Assembly (NCBI RefSeq): GCF_014197255.1
Contig: NZ_JACIFE010000004.1
Coordinates: forward strand, 1 to 64,000
Reading direction: 5' to 3'
From: Bartonella fuyuanensis
GTDB taxonomy: Bacteria > Pseudomonadota > Alphaproteobacteria > Rhizobiales > Rhizobiaceae
DNA: 64,000 bases
The position numbers and the translations under genes were made by a program. Shown here in pieces: positions 27,225 through 36,468 of this stretch. The notes below the pieces were generated by a model. The model made no database searches. It saw nothing but the letters and a program-made list of their open reading frames with translations, and had not been told where the DNA came from. Position 1 is the first letter of the stretch, and every line of letters begins with the position of its first letter.

Positions 27225-28019
27225 TTATATAAGCTTTAATGCTTTAAAGCTCGTATGGTTGTTTCGTGCGATAATAAGGTGATCATGGATAGTAATGCCT
27301 AATGCATTTGCTGCATCTTTTATCCTGTATGTCATTGTTATGTCTGCATCAGAGGGTGTAGAATCGCCAGAAGGATGGTTGTGGACTAAGATAAGTCCTG
27401 ATGCAGATAACTCTAAAGCTCGAGAAATAACTTCACGAGGATAAACAGGGGTATGATCAATGGTTCCAGTTTGTTGTACCTCATCAGCCAGCAAGCCATT
27501 TTTCTTATCGAGAAATAAAATTCGAAATTGTTCACGAGTTTCGTGGGCCATAACAGCTTTACAATAAGCTAACACTTTATCCCATGATGAAAAAATATCG
27601 CGCTTAAATAATTGTGCACGAGCGATACGTCCAGCAACATCTGAAATAATTTTTAAATCAATTGCTGTTGCGGGACCACATCCTTGAACTTCTTGAAGTC
27701 GGTGAATATCAGCTCCCAAGACATCAGCTAATGAACCAAAATGCGCTATCAAATCTTTTGCTATGGGCTTTGTGTTTGCGCGGGGTATTGTGCGAAAAAG
27801 CAATAATTCAAGATATTCATAATCTTCAAGTGCATTTCCTTTTGACTTTAAATAGCGCTTTCGAAGACGTTCACGGTGTCCCTGATAATGTTTATGGAGC
27901 TGTACGTTTTGCTTAAGCTTTTCACTTTTTCTTTTTGATATTGGGATGAGTGAAGAACTCGATGTTAATGCAAAGTGATTACTTTGAGTATCTTCCTTTT
28001 GATTTAATTTTTTAGCCAT
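27225..28019 (-). CDS. radC: RadC/JAB-domain protein
   Basis: Member of the RadC family, historically linked to DNA repair but without a firm role. The 264-residue protein has a helix-hairpin-helix-like N-terminal part (about 45-130, including [15 protein letters not shown]) and a C-terminal JAB/MPN metalloprotease-like domain, with [17 protein letters not shown] near 209-225 carrying the metal-binding His, His and Asp. The first about 35 residues are a polar, low-complexity extension. It follows map on the same strand. Confidence 0.9.
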   Translation of the reverse strand: MAKKLNQKEDTQSNHFALTSSSSLIPISKRKSEKLKQNVQLHKHYQGHRERLRKRYLKSKGNALEDYEYLELLLFRTIPRANTKPIAKDLIAHFGSLADVLGADIHRLQEVQGCGPATAIDLKIISDVAGRIARAQLFKRDIFSSWDKVLAYCKAVMAHETREQFRILFLDKKNGLLADEVQQTGTIDHTPVYPREVISRALELSASGLILVHNHPSGDSTPSDADITMTYRIKDAANALGITIHDHLIIARNNHTSFKALKLI

Positions 28020-28036
28020 AATATTTCTATATTGCG

Positions 28037-28867
28037 TTAGGTATGCGAATTTGGAATATAAAAAATATTTTTAGGAGATTGTGTAAATATTTCATAGCCT
28101 TCATTTGTCACACCAATTGTATGTTCATATTGTGCTGTCAGAGAGCGGTCACGGGTAACTGCAGTCCAACCGTCAGACAAAATCTTAACTTGTGACTTGC
28201 CAAGGTTAATCATAGGCTCAATTGTAAACATCATGCCTTGTTTTAATTCCACACCTTCTCCAGGGGTTCCATAATGGAGGATATTGGGGGCATCGTGAAA
28301 AAGCTGTCCAATGCCATGCCCGCAAAAATCTCTCACAATTGAGCAGCGCTCAGATTCTGCATACTGTTGAATGGCTGCTCCAATATCACCTGTTGTTGCT
28401 CCAGGCTTAACAACAGCGATACCTTTCATAAGACTTTCATAGGTTATTTTTAGAAGGCGTTCTGCAGCACGTCTGATTTTTCCAACGGGATACATTCGGC
28501 TTGAATCTCCATGCCAACCATCCAGGATAAAGGTTACATCAACATTCACAATATCACCTTCTTGCAAGGGTCTTTTATTGGGAATTCCATGACAGACAAC
28601 GTGATTGATAGATGTACAGCATGAATGGCTGTATCCATGATAATTTAGATCAGCAGGAAGAACGCCTCGCTTAGCACCAAAAATGAATACAAAATCATCA
28701 ATTTCTTGCGTTGTAATGCCCGGCTTAATAATATCTGTAAGCGCATCAAGACATTCTGCCGCAATACGACCAACTTCCCGCATTTTAGCAAAAGCATACT
28801 CATCGAAAATGCGGATTTTTCCATTAAATTTTAAAGGGGTTTTGTTATATTCAATATATTCAGTCAT
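28037..28867 (-). CDS. map: Methionine aminopeptidase, type I
   Basis: Removes initiator methionine from nascent proteins. The 276-residue protein has the five metal ligands in order: Asp in [16 protein letters not shown] (two Asp, near 108 and 119), His in [16 protein letters not shown] near 180-195, Glu in [10 protein letters not shown] near 213-222, and Glu in [10 protein letters not shown] near 244. The substrate His is in VVCHGIPN near 87-94. It overlaps the sfsA end by 8 nt, indicating an sfsA-map-radC transcript. Confidence 0.95.
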   Translation of the reverse strand: MTEYIEYNKTPLKFNGKIRIFDEYAFAKMREVGRIAAECLDALTDIIKPGITTQEIDDFVFIFGAKRGVLPADLNYHGYSHSCCTSINHVVCHGIPNKRPLQEGDIVNVDVTFILDGWHGDSSRMYPVGKIRRAAERLLKITYESLMKGIAVVKPGATTGDIGAAIQQYAESERCSIVRDFCGHGIGQLFHDAPNILHYGTPGEGVELKQGMMFTIEPMINLGKSQVKILSDGWTAVTRDRSLTAQYEHTIGVTNEGYEIFTQSPKNIFYIPNSHT

Positions 28868-29576
28868 TGCTTCTTCTATTTTCTATTTTTACTCTCTGAA
28901 TCGGAAAGATGCCTTCTACGCTTACGTGACATTTTACAGCATAACATTCTACCCCTGATTTTAGTGCTAAATCAAACTTACGTCCATAGATAGGATCAAG
29001 ATCATGACAGATTGTAAAAGCTGCACAATCTTCTCGTTGAATAATATAAAGCATAGCAGCTCGTTTTCCTTGTCGTACGACTTCTATGAGTTCTTCAAGG
29101 TGACGAGCCCCACGTTTTGTCTTGCTATCAGGAAATTCTGCTAATCCTTTTTGACGAATAAAATGAACGTTTTTGACTTCTAGATAACAATCAGGAAGAG
29201 TGTCCTCCCGTAAAAGAAAATCAATTCGTGATTGTGTCCCATAAGGTTGTTCTTTTAAGATTGTTTTATATCTACTTAATTCTGGTAGTAAACCATTTTG
29301 AATTGCTTCCAACGCAAGTTTATTGGGTAAGGTGGTATTAATGCCAACCAAAGTATTCTCAGTTTCAACAATCTCTAATTGATAAGCATATTTTCGCTTA
29401 GTATTGTTACGATATGAAAGCCAAATATTGGAGTTGGAAGTTGTTAATCCAAGCATTGATCCTGTATTAGGTACTGATACTGTGAAGATATGTTGATCAT
29501 CTTGTTTAACATCCGCAAGGAAACGTTTATAACGACGGATAAGTTTTGCAGGTAAAAGTTTGGGAATAAAGCGCAT
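28860..29576 (-). CDS. sfsA: SfsA family DNA/RNA-binding protein
   Basis: Sugar fermentation stimulation protein homolog; proposed nuclease-like fold, function unproven. The 238-residue protein has the expected OB-like N-terminus, with AHVPNTGSM-type motif seen as VSVPNTGSMLGL near 34-45, and the nuclease-like core: SRIDFLLRED near 116 and YLEVKNVHF near 131-139 with the Glu-x-Lys pair, then FPDSKTKRGARHLEEL. It leads the sfsA-map-radC group. Confidence 0.92.
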   Translation of the reverse strand: MRFIPKLLPAKLIRRYKRFLADVKQDDQHIFTVSVPNTGSMLGLTTSNSNIWLSYRNNTKRKYAYQLEIVETENTLVGINTTLPNKLALEAIQNGLLPELSRYKTILKEQPYGTQSRIDFLLREDTLPDCYLEVKNVHFIRQKGLAEFPDSKTKRGARHLEELIEVVRQGKRAAMLYIIQREDCAAFTICHDLDPIYGRKFDLALKSGVECYAVKCHVSVEGIFPIQRVKIENRRSND

Positions 29577-29877
29577 ATTGCTTTTTAGGGCTTAGGGTTC
29601 CATAATTCAATTGGAATTATGATTTGCAGGAGATATCATCTAATTAAACGAAAAAATTAATGTGAGAAGCGTTACGATATCTTATATAAATTTGTTATAA
29701 AATTCCAGAATTCACTTTATGACTTTTAAAATTTATTATTAGTTTTAAAAACTATTATTTTTGAATAAAAAGGTAATATTACCTATAATTTGTTATTAAA
29801 AATCATAGGAGTACTCTGAAGAAGGTTACGTTAAAAAACAGCAGGTAGGGGTATAATAAGCGAACAAGGGAGTGTGG
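29577..29877. other. Divergent intergenic region between sfsA and trmJ
   Basis: About 300 bp, AT-rich. It holds a 7-bp palindrome (TAGTTTT and AAAACTA around one base, 29740-29754) of unknown meaning. No ORF or RNA gene is seen. Confidence 0.4.
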
Positions 29878-30717
29878 ATGGCTGGAACGAATAAGAATCG
29901 TGAAAATTTAACAAATGGTCCTATTATTATTTTAGTTGAACCGCAGCTTTCGGAAAATATTGGCATGGCGGCAAGGGCAATGGCAAATTTTGGGCTTTCT
30001 AAGCTTCGGTTAATCAAACCTCGAGAAACATTTCCAAATGAAAAAGCTAGAGCTGCTGCAAGTAAAGCTGATCATGTCATTAACAATGCTGTGATTTTTG
30101 ATACATTACGTGCTTCAATTGCAGATTTACACTATGTTTTTGCCACAACAGCCCGTGAAAGATGTGGATTTAAAACTGTAAAAAGCGCTGTCGAAGCAGC
30201 AAGCATATTACGTCAGCGTGAAAGTATTGGCCATAAAACAGGTATTATCTTTGGACGAGAGAGATGGGGACTAAAAAATGATGAAATTAGTCTTGTCGAT
30301 GAAATTATTACTTTTCCAGTTAATCCTGCTTTTGCATCACTTAATATTGCGCAAGCAGTTCTTTTAATGTCTTATGAATGGATGAAAACAGGTCTGGAGA
30401 ATGTAAGCGATACAGCATTTCGTGCTGCAGAGATGAAACCTGCAAATAAAACATTGTTTCATAGTTTTTTATCTCAGTTAGAAGAGGCTTTGGCTATCCG
30501 TGGGTATTTTAGACCCCCAGAACGTAAAGAAGTAATGCTTGCAAATTTGCGCTCTGTTTTTACGCGCGCTAATTTTAGTGAATCTGAGGTTCACTTATTG
30601 CAAGGCATTATATCTTCATTGGATTATTTTTCTCCACAATATCCACGGGGAAGTAGAGCACCTGCAGAGCGCGATCGCGAAAGATTAAAAAAAATTAAAA
30701 ACAGGTGTGAAAGTTGA
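29878..30717 (+). CDS. trmJ: TrmJ-type tRNA methyltransferase (SpoU/TrmH family)
   Basis: Predicted 2'-O-ribose methyltransferase acting on tRNA anticodon-loop position 32. I choose ATG 29878 (GGAG 5 nt upstream) over GTG 29872. The SPOUT knot is visible: IILVEPQLSENIGMAARAMANFG near 17-39 (motif 1), IIFGRERWGLKNDE near 122-135 (motif 2) and FPVNPAFASLNIAQAVLL near 144-161 (motif 3). A helical C-terminal extension follows, as in TrmJ. 279 residues. Its stop overlaps the murI start (TGATG). Confidence 0.87.
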   Translation: MAGTNKNRENLTNGPIIILVEPQLSENIGMAARAMANFGLSKLRLIKPRETFPNEKARAAASKADHVINNAVIFDTLRASIADLHYVFATTARERCGFKTVKSAVEAASILRQRESIGHKTGIIFGRERWGLKNDEISLVDEIITFPVNPAFASLNIAQAVLLMSYEWMKTGLENVSDTAFRAAEMKPANKTLFHSFLSQLEEALAIRGYFRPPERKEVMLANLRSVFTRANFSESEVHLLQGIISSLDYFSPQYPRGSRAPAERDRERLKKIKNRCES

Positions 30718-31535
30718 TGGATGAACGACCTATTCTTTTTTTTGATAGTGGTATTGGTGGTTTAACTATCTTAAGGGAAGTGCGTGTTCTTATCCCTGAA
30801 ATGCAATTTATTTATGTAGCTGATGATGCTGGATTCCCTTATGGAAATTGGGAAGAAAATATTTTGAAAGACCGTATTTTAAGGATTTTGACAAATCTTT
30901 TAACACGTTATCATCCTGCCTTATGTGTGATTGCTTGCAATACTGTTTCTACTCTAATGATGGCAAATTTACGACAAAATTTTCCTCATGTTCCTTTTGT
31001 AGGAACGGTTCCTGCAATTAAATCAGCTGCTGAACAGACGAAAACAGGTTTTATTTCCGTATTAGCAACTCCTGGGACGGTTAAACGTGCTTACACAAAT
31101 AAATTAATCAATTCTTTTGCTCGGCAGTGTCATGTTCAACTTGTGGGAAGCGAAAAGCTTGCTGGATTTGCTGAAGATTATGTACGGGGAGAATCTATTA
31201 ATTCAAAAGAGCTAAAGAAAGAAATCTTGCCATGTTTTGTAGAAAAAAATGGCAAATGTACTGATATTATTGTTTTAGCTTGTACACATTATCCTTTTTT
31301 GATTAACTTCTTTCATGAACAAGCTTTATGGCCTGTTGAATGGATTGATCCAGCGAAAGCTATCGCTAAACGTACCAAATCATTATTGCTCTTGTCAGAA
31401 AAGATACATCAACAATCTATAAAGAAATATCAAGATTTTGCGTTACTGACATCAAAAAATATCACTTTTTCAACGGAGCGTTTGTTAAAAGAATTTGGCT
31501 TAAAACTCATGAAAGGAGTTGACTTTGGAATATGA
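30717..31535 (+). CDS. murI: Glutamate racemase
   Basis: Makes D-glutamate for peptidoglycan. The 272-residue protein has DSGIGGLT near residue 9, PYGNWEEN-type loop, the first catalytic Cys in IACNTVST near 77 and the second in LACTHYPFL near 190. Start at ATG 30717, overlapping the trmJ stop by one base; a TTG one codon upstream is less likely. Followed after 177 bp by rpsD. Confidence 0.93.
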   Translation: MDERPILFFDSGIGGLTILREVRVLIPEMQFIYVADDAGFPYGNWEENILKDRILRILTNLLTRYHPALCVIACNTVSTLMMANLRQNFPHVPFVGTVPAIKSAAEQTKTGFISVLATPGTVKRAYTNKLINSFARQCHVQLVGSEKLAGFAEDYVRGESINSKELKKEILPCFVEKNGKCTDIIVLACTHYPFLINFFHEQALWPVEWIDPAKAIAKRTKSLLLLSEKIHQQSIKKYQDFALLTSKNITFSTERLLKEFGLKLMKGVDFGI

Positions 31536-31712
31536 GATCAATAAAATTATTTTGGCTTTTTTTGGAAAAATGGCATTAATTAACGTGTCCCATGGATAAC
31601 TTTGCATCTTGATATGTTAAGGTATTCTGTCGGTCTTTAGTATCTTAAAGGCAGAGGAGGGTGCGTTTCCTTGGGATTTTAAGATCTCGTGTTTTATTTT
31701 AAAGGAAATGCG

Positions 31713-32330
31713 ATGAGTAAACGCGAAACAACAAAATATAAAATTGACCGTCGTATGGGAGAGAATATTTGGGGGCGTCCAAAATCTCCCGTTAATCGTC
31801 GTGATTATGGTCCAGGTCAGCATGGGCAGCGCCGTAAAGGAAAACTTTCTGACTATGGGGTCCAGTTACGCGCTAAGCAGAAGTTGAAAGGGTTTTATGG
31901 AGATATTTCAGAAAAGCAATTTCACAAAACTTATGAAGAAGCTGCTCGCCGACGGGGAGATACTGGTGAAAATCTTATCGGTCTGTTAGAGTCACGTTTA
32001 GATGCTGTTGTCTACCGTGCAAAATTTGTGCCTACGATTTTTGCTTCTCGCCAATTTATCAATCATGGCCATATTAATGTAAATGGGCGGCGTATAAATA
32101 TTCAATCTTATCGTTGTAAGCCTGGTGATGTTATCGAGGTTCGGGAAAAATCAAAACAACTTACTTTAGTTTTAGAATCAGTACAGTTGGCAGAACGCGA
32201 TGTTCCTGATTATATTGAAGCAGATCATAAACAGATGAAAGCAATCTTTACACGTATTCCTGCTTTTTTAGATGTTCCTTATGCTGTGCAAATGGAACCT
32301 AATTTGGTTGTTGAATTTTATTCTCGATAA
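31713..32330 (+). CDS. rpsD: 30S ribosomal protein S4
   Basis: Primary 16S rRNA-binding protein of the small subunit. I choose ATG 31713 ([16 protein letters not shown]) with AGGA 7 nt upstream; an upstream in-frame extension is not part of the family. The 205-residue protein has the S4 N-terminal domain ([22 protein letters not shown]) and the S4 RNA-binding domain near 95-155 ([25 protein letters not shown]). Quoted stretches are short parts of each. Ends at a strong hairpin. Confidence 0.96.
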   Translation: MSKRETTKYKIDRRMGENIWGRPKSPVNRRDYGPGQHGQRRKGKLSDYGVQLRAKQKLKGFYGDISEKQFHKTYEEAARRRGDTGENLIGLLESRLDAVVYRAKFVPTIFASRQFINHGHINVNGRRINIQSYRCKPGDVIEVREKSKQLTLVLESVQLAERDVPDYIEADHKQMKAIFTRIPAFLDVPYAVQMEPNLVVEFYSR

Positions 32331-32339
32331 TTTTTCTAT

Positions 32340-32368
32340 GAGAGAAATTGTTTCTCTCTTCTATTATT
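32340..32368 (+). terminator. Hairpin immediately downstream of rpsD
   Basis: GAGAGAAA pairs perfectly with TTTCTCTC around a TTG loop and is followed by the T-rich TTCTATTATT. It starts 10 bp after the rpsD stop, so it is a good candidate terminator, though the T run is interrupted. Confidence 0.5.
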
Positions 32369-32369
32369 C

Positions 32370-32410
32370 TAACTTCAAAATGGTGTATTTTTTTATGATT
32401 TTTGAAGTTA
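32370..32410. repeat. Intergenic inverted repeat, 11-bp perfect arms
   Basis: TAACTTCAAAA at 32370-32380 and TTTTGAAGTTA at 32400-32410 are exact reverse complements separated by 19 nt. It lies directly after the rpsD hairpin. It could be a second terminator or part of a structured RNA. Confidence 0.6.
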
Positions 32411-32447
32411 GAAAATGTTTTTTGTGAATGGTTCTATATTAAGTTTA

Positions 32448-32466
32448 TCACTATGTTTGATAGTGA
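32448..32466. repeat. Intergenic inverted repeat, 7-bp perfect arms
   Basis: TCACTAT and ATAGTGA flank a 5-nt spacer in the rpsD-ttcA gap. There is no T tract after it, so an operator-like palindrome or a structured leader of ttcA is as likely as a terminator. Confidence 0.45.
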
Positions 32467-32596
32467 CAAGCTTATATAGTTCCATTTATTTTTTATGTAT
32501 TTAATTTTATAAATTCAAAAAACATAACTATAAACTTGCTTTATATTTGTTTCTGTCTTTGCAAAATGAGCTATTTATTGGACAGGATATGGTATT

Positions 32597-33472
32597 ATGA
32601 AAAATATTTCAGTTGAGTATCAAGCAATAGAAGAAAACAAAGAGAAAGATGATCCTTTGGAAAGAGAAGTTGATGATTGTCATCCAATATTTCGGGTTGC
32701 TCCTTCAAGTGTCGAATTTAATAAATTGCGCAAACGGCTTTTGCGTCATATGCGTCAAGCTTTGGATGATTTTTCTATGTTTTCTACAGGAAAAAAATGG
32801 CTTGTTGCTTTATCAGGTGGAAAAGATTCTTATGGTTTATTAGCGCTTCTTTTAGATTTAAAATGGCGTGGTCTTTTATCCGTTGAACTTCTTGCCTGTA
32901 ATCTTGATCAAGGACAACCAGGATTTCCTAAACATATTCTTCCAGACTTTTTAAGTTCTTATAAAATTCCGTATCGTATTGAATATCAGGATACTTATTC
33001 CATTGTTACAGATAAATTGGCAGCGACGCAGACATATTGTTCACTTTGTTCTCGGTTGCGACGAGGAAATCTATATCGTATTGCACGCGAAGAGAGATGT
33101 TCTGCATTAGTTTTAGGTCATCATCGTGATGATGTTTTGGAAACATTTTTAATGAATTTGTTTCATGGTGGTCGATTATCCGCTATGCCTGGAAAACTTA
33201 AAAATGATGAGGGGGATCTTTTTGTGTTACGTCCTCTTGTCTATGCCGCTGAGGAAGATATGGAAAAATTTTCTCAAGCAATGCAATTCCCAATTATTCC
33301 CTGTAATCTTTGTGGTAGTCAAGATGGTTTACAACGTAATGCAATGAAAGAAATGCTAAAAAATATTGAAAAACAAATGCCAGGGCGGAAAGATACGATG
33401 ATTCGCGCTTTGACAAATGTACGCCCAAGTCATTTGCTTGATAAAAAACTCTTTGATTTTAAAGCCTGTTAA
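32597..33472 (+). CDS. ttcA: tRNA 2-thiocytidine biosynthesis protein TtcA
   Basis: Thiolates cytidine 32 of certain tRNAs using ATP and an Fe-S cluster. The 291-residue protein has the PP-loop LSGGKDSYG near 73-81, and the paired cysteines [10 protein letters not shown] near 151-160 and CNLCGSQ near 236-242 that hold the cluster, in the usual spacing. The first 30 residues are an acidic extension. It is a lone gene with 266 bp before it and about 500 bp after it. Confidence 0.9.
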   Translation: MKNISVEYQAIEENKEKDDPLEREVDDCHPIFRVAPSSVEFNKLRKRLLRHMRQALDDFSMFSTGKKWLVALSGGKDSYGLLALLLDLKWRGLLSVELLACNLDQGQPGFPKHILPDFLSSYKIPYRIEYQDTYSIVTDKLAATQTYCSLCSRLRRGNLYRIAREERCSALVLGHHRDDVLETFLMNLFHGGRLSAMPGKLKNDEGDLFVLRPLVYAAEEDMEKFSQAMQFPIIPCNLCGSQDGLQRNAMKEMLKNIEKQMPGRKDTMIRALTNVRPSHLLDKKLFDFKAC

Positions 33473-33728
33473 TAAAAATTAGATCTTCTAAAAATAAACT
33501 CAGAAATTTTAAAATAAGATACTTATTTATAATGATAATTTATTGTGTAACTTAATTATCATAAGGTTAGATTATTTCAAATTTTCTTATCTGATATTCA
33601 TAAAAACATGCTAATATCACAACTGGAATGTTTGTGTGTATAAAACACAATTGAAAAAAAACTCCTTTCACCTATCGACTACCGCAATATAATATGATTA
33701 TTTGTCTAATTAAAGATCGGGGAGTATT

Positions 33729-33860
33729 ATGGATTTCATTTTATGCTGTGGCTATAAACAATATCATTTAGAGTGGCGACCTAAAAGATTATATAAATTT
33801 TCGATATATTGTATTTTACAAGGATGTATAACGAATATTCAGGGCAGAGCTTTCTCGTAA
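33729..33860 (+). CDS. Possible 43-residue small protein
   Basis: ATG at 33729 is preceded by GGGGAG 4 nt upstream, a strong Shine-Dalgarno. The product begins MDFILCCGYKQYHLEWRPKR and is Cys-rich (four Cys) and basic. It matches nothing I know. A terminator-like hairpin 23 bp after the stop makes a small independent transcript conceivable; it could equally be the spurious ORF of a noncoding RNA. Confidence 0.25.
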   Translation: MDFILCCGYKQYHLEWRPKRLYKFSIYCILQGCITNIQGRAFS

Positions 33861-33882
33861 ATTCTCATGAAATGAGTTACAT

Positions 33883-33918
33883 AAGCGATTGGGTCTTATT
33901 GTGAGAAGTCGCTTTTTT
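33883..33918 (+). terminator. Terminator-like hairpin
   Basis: AAGCGA pairs with TCGCTT, with an inner CTT/AAG pairing, followed by a run of T ending at 33918. It is on the plus strand, downstream of the small ORF and about 410 bp from ttcA. Confidence 0.45.
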
Positions 33919-33974
33919 ATAAACTAATTCTGATAGGAATCTTTGTCATTTGGAACGGGGAGAGAGTTAAATTT

Positions 33975-35280
33975 TTAAACTACTGTACCATAAAGGTCAT
34001 AGGAATCTGTTTGTTTGTTTTTAACGATGACAAATTCACCTACACGCAATGGGTATCGTGATGAAACATGTACAACTCCATCTATTTCCAGAGCATCGTA
34101 TTGACTACGTCCTTTAGCAACTTTCCCTTGATTTTCATTGATCAGAACTTGGAGTCTTTTTCCGATTTTTTTCTTTAAGAGATATGTAAAAATTTGTTGT
34201 TGTTTTGCCATAAAACGATGCCAGCATTTTTCTTTCACGTTTTCAGGAATATTTTCTTAATCTTAAATCATTTGCAACCTCTCCTTTACCTCTTCATATT
34301 TAAAATACCCAGCTCGTTCATTTTTTGCCTCTTCTAGTTATTCTAGGAGTATATTAAAATCTTCATTTGTTTTACCAGAAAAACCGACAATAAATGTAAA
34401 TTGCAAAGTAAGATCTGGACATATTTTAGCTACTTTTCAATTTCAAAATTCTTTACTTTTGTGAGTGCAGGACGCTTCATATGTTACAAAACAGCTGGCA
34501 ATGCATGCTGAAAAGGTATATCTAGATAAAGGAGGATTTTTTGTAGCCATAAGCTCGGTAATTTCATCAACATGGGGATAAGGATAAACGTAGTGCATAT
34601 GTACCCGAATGATCATATGGCCTAGTTCGCGTTAAAGGTCAGAAAAATCATTTTGATTGTATAACCTTTCCAAGGACTCTCGAGATATTTAAGATCAATG
34701 CTATAAGCGCTCATAGCTTGTAAAATAATCAAGAGTTCTTTTATTCCGCTGTACGAGTTTTTTATCTCCTCGAAGAACATCACTAATGGTGTGAAGTGAG
34801 ATCACCATGCAATGTGGGAATGATCCAAAAACTACTTCAGTTAGAGAATTTTTCAGAAATCTTTAAATAAGCATAATGGCGAGGTGTTAAACAAATACCT
34901 TGGGGGAGGGAACTAAATCAAGAAAAGAATCATGAACGGGAGGAATTGCTATATGAACAGTTTTTATAACGTTTTCATAATCTTATAATCCTGTAATGGC
35001 CAATACATTGGGATATGCTTGGCAAATAATATCAGGATCAGCAATAGACACCCTGTTACAATAACTTTTCCATTTTTTGAGAGATTCATCAATATTAACT
35101 AATGATTCCTTTTTGGCAGAGTCAAGAAAACCATAGGTATTTACAATAATGACATCACTCTTTGATGTTGACGTAAAATTCATACTCTTCAGAGTAAAGG
35201 CTTGTAATAATTCGCTCAGAATCTACGAGTGCTTTGGGGCATCCAAGGGAAACAAAACTAATACGAGATGCTACTATGAT
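33975..35280 (-). pseudogene. rimO: rimO pseudogene (ribosomal protein S12 methylthiotransferase)
   Basis: Read on the minus strand, pieces of RimO appear in order but in different frames. [14 protein letters not shown] is encoded near 35205-35245. Residues of the UPF0004 domain ([17 protein letters not shown]) lie at 34983-35183, followed by YPNVLAITG. At 34816-34854 the radical-SAM motif reads EKFSN*SSFWIIP. The C-terminal TRAM domain is an open piece at 33975-34238 ([24 protein letters not shown]). All three cluster cysteines of the radical-SAM motif are replaced, one UPF0004 Cys is Tyr, and there are stops and frameshifts. RimO normally methylthiolates S12; this copy cannot work. Confidence 0.9.
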
Positions 35281-35754
35281 AATCCTACAATTACTATCAA
35301 CGATTACGTTCTGTTTTTATTTACTTAAAAAGAAAAATGTTCTTTATTTTTATCCATATGCAATACACTCTGTTACAAATTTATTTGATTTTTTTTCTAC
35401 AATATTTTGCGTGATTTTATGCATGCATATGATTTTATCTTATTCTTCCATAAAATGCTGTCATTGAGAGTGGTGTGCTATCTGGCAGACTTTTTTTAAA
35501 GTATTCAAGTATTTTTAGAATGCGTGGAGAATATTTTTAAGTTGGATTCTTAGGTCTTACGTAAATGAAGTACGTGAGAGGAAAGAGGAAGGGAACTGGC
35601 TTGGAAGATCTAGATTGTTCACAGATCAGATTAGGGAATTTTCTTTAAAGGATAAGGTAAAAATGAGATACACGTAGTACAATGTTAAAAAATACTCAAC
35701 AGTTTTTTGCTGCATATGTATTTTATTGGTGTATATATATTATAAAATGGTTTT

Positions 35755-36468
35755 TTAATATTTACGGATAAGTCCAGTAAGCTTTCCTTGTATTTCTACA
35801 CGCTCGGATTTGTATGTCCGTACTTCATAGTGAGGATTTGCAGCTTCTAAGGCAATAGAGGCTCCATTGCGTCGATACCGTTTTAATGTTGCTTCTTTTT
35901 TATCGATAAATGCGACAATAATCTCACCTGATATTGCTGTATTTTGACGTTTCACAATGATTGTATCTTTATCAAGGATACCAGCTTCCATCATAGAGTC
36001 ATCTTTAACTTCTAATGCGTAGTGCTCACCTATATTTACCATATCGTGTGGCAAAGAAAGTGTGCTTGTTTGTTGCAGTATAGTAGAGGCCGGAACGCTT
36101 GCAGAAATACGTCCCATAATGGGAATAGTGATATTTTTTTTTTCTTCCGCCTCAAAATCACCAAGATCACTCAAATTTTTTGATCTTTCTCTTTTATTTT
36201 TTTCTATCATACTAGGAGAAATTTTACGTGCTAAAGAAAGGTTAAATGTTATTTTCTCAGGGAGTCGAATCACCTCCATTGCACGAGCACGATTAGGCAA
36301 ACGATGTATAAAACCTCGTTGTTCTAAGCCTATAATGAGTTTATGAATACCAGATTTTGAGGAAAGTTCTAATGCATTTTTCATTTCCTCAAAAGAAGGA
36401 GGAACACCAGTTTCTTTGATATGATTATTAATAAACAAGAGTAATTCATACTGTTTACATGTCAGCAT
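35755..36468 (-). CDS. lexA: LexA repressor with atypical cleavage-site residues
   Basis: SOS-response repressor that normally cleaves itself when RecA is activated. The 237-residue protein has the N-terminal winged helix (about 1-65), an alphaproteobacterial linker, and the S24 peptidase domain. Catalytic Ser158 and Lys196 are present. The scissile pair is Ala123-Ser124 (GRISASVP) instead of Ala-Gly, and the Gly two residues before Ser158 is Asp (VKDDSMM rather than VKGDSM). The SD GGAA lies about 7 nt from ATG. Only a half GAAC element is seen upstream, not a complete GAAC-N7-GAAC box. The ORF is intact, but whether autocleavage works is open. Confidence 0.92.
   Translation of the reverse strand: MLTCKQYELLLFINNHIKETGVPPSFEEMKNALELSSKSGIHKLIIGLEQRGFIHRLPNRARAMEVIRLPEKITFNLSLARKISPSMIEKNKRERSKNLSDLGDFEAEEKKNITIPIMGRISASVPASTILQQTSTLSLPHDMVNIGEHYALEVKDDSMMEAGILDKDTIIVKRQNTAISGEIIVAFIDKKEATLKRYRRNGASIALEAANPHYEVRTYKSERVEIQGKLTGLIRKY

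Larger units (their letters stand above)
33473..33974. other. Intergenic region with a possible small gene and terminator
   Basis: About 500 bp between ttcA and the rimO pseudogene. It contains a 6-bp inverted repeat TTGTGT/ACACAA near 33632-33651, a 43-codon ORF at 33729-33860 and a terminator-like hairpin at 33883-33918. The rest is AT-rich and unrecognised. Confidence 0.4.

Noticed and set aside
35234-35467. 77-codon plus-strand ORF near the 5' end of the rimO pseudogene
   Set aside because: Its first part is antisense to [12 protein letters not shown] of rimO and the rest is hydrophobic AT-rich noise.
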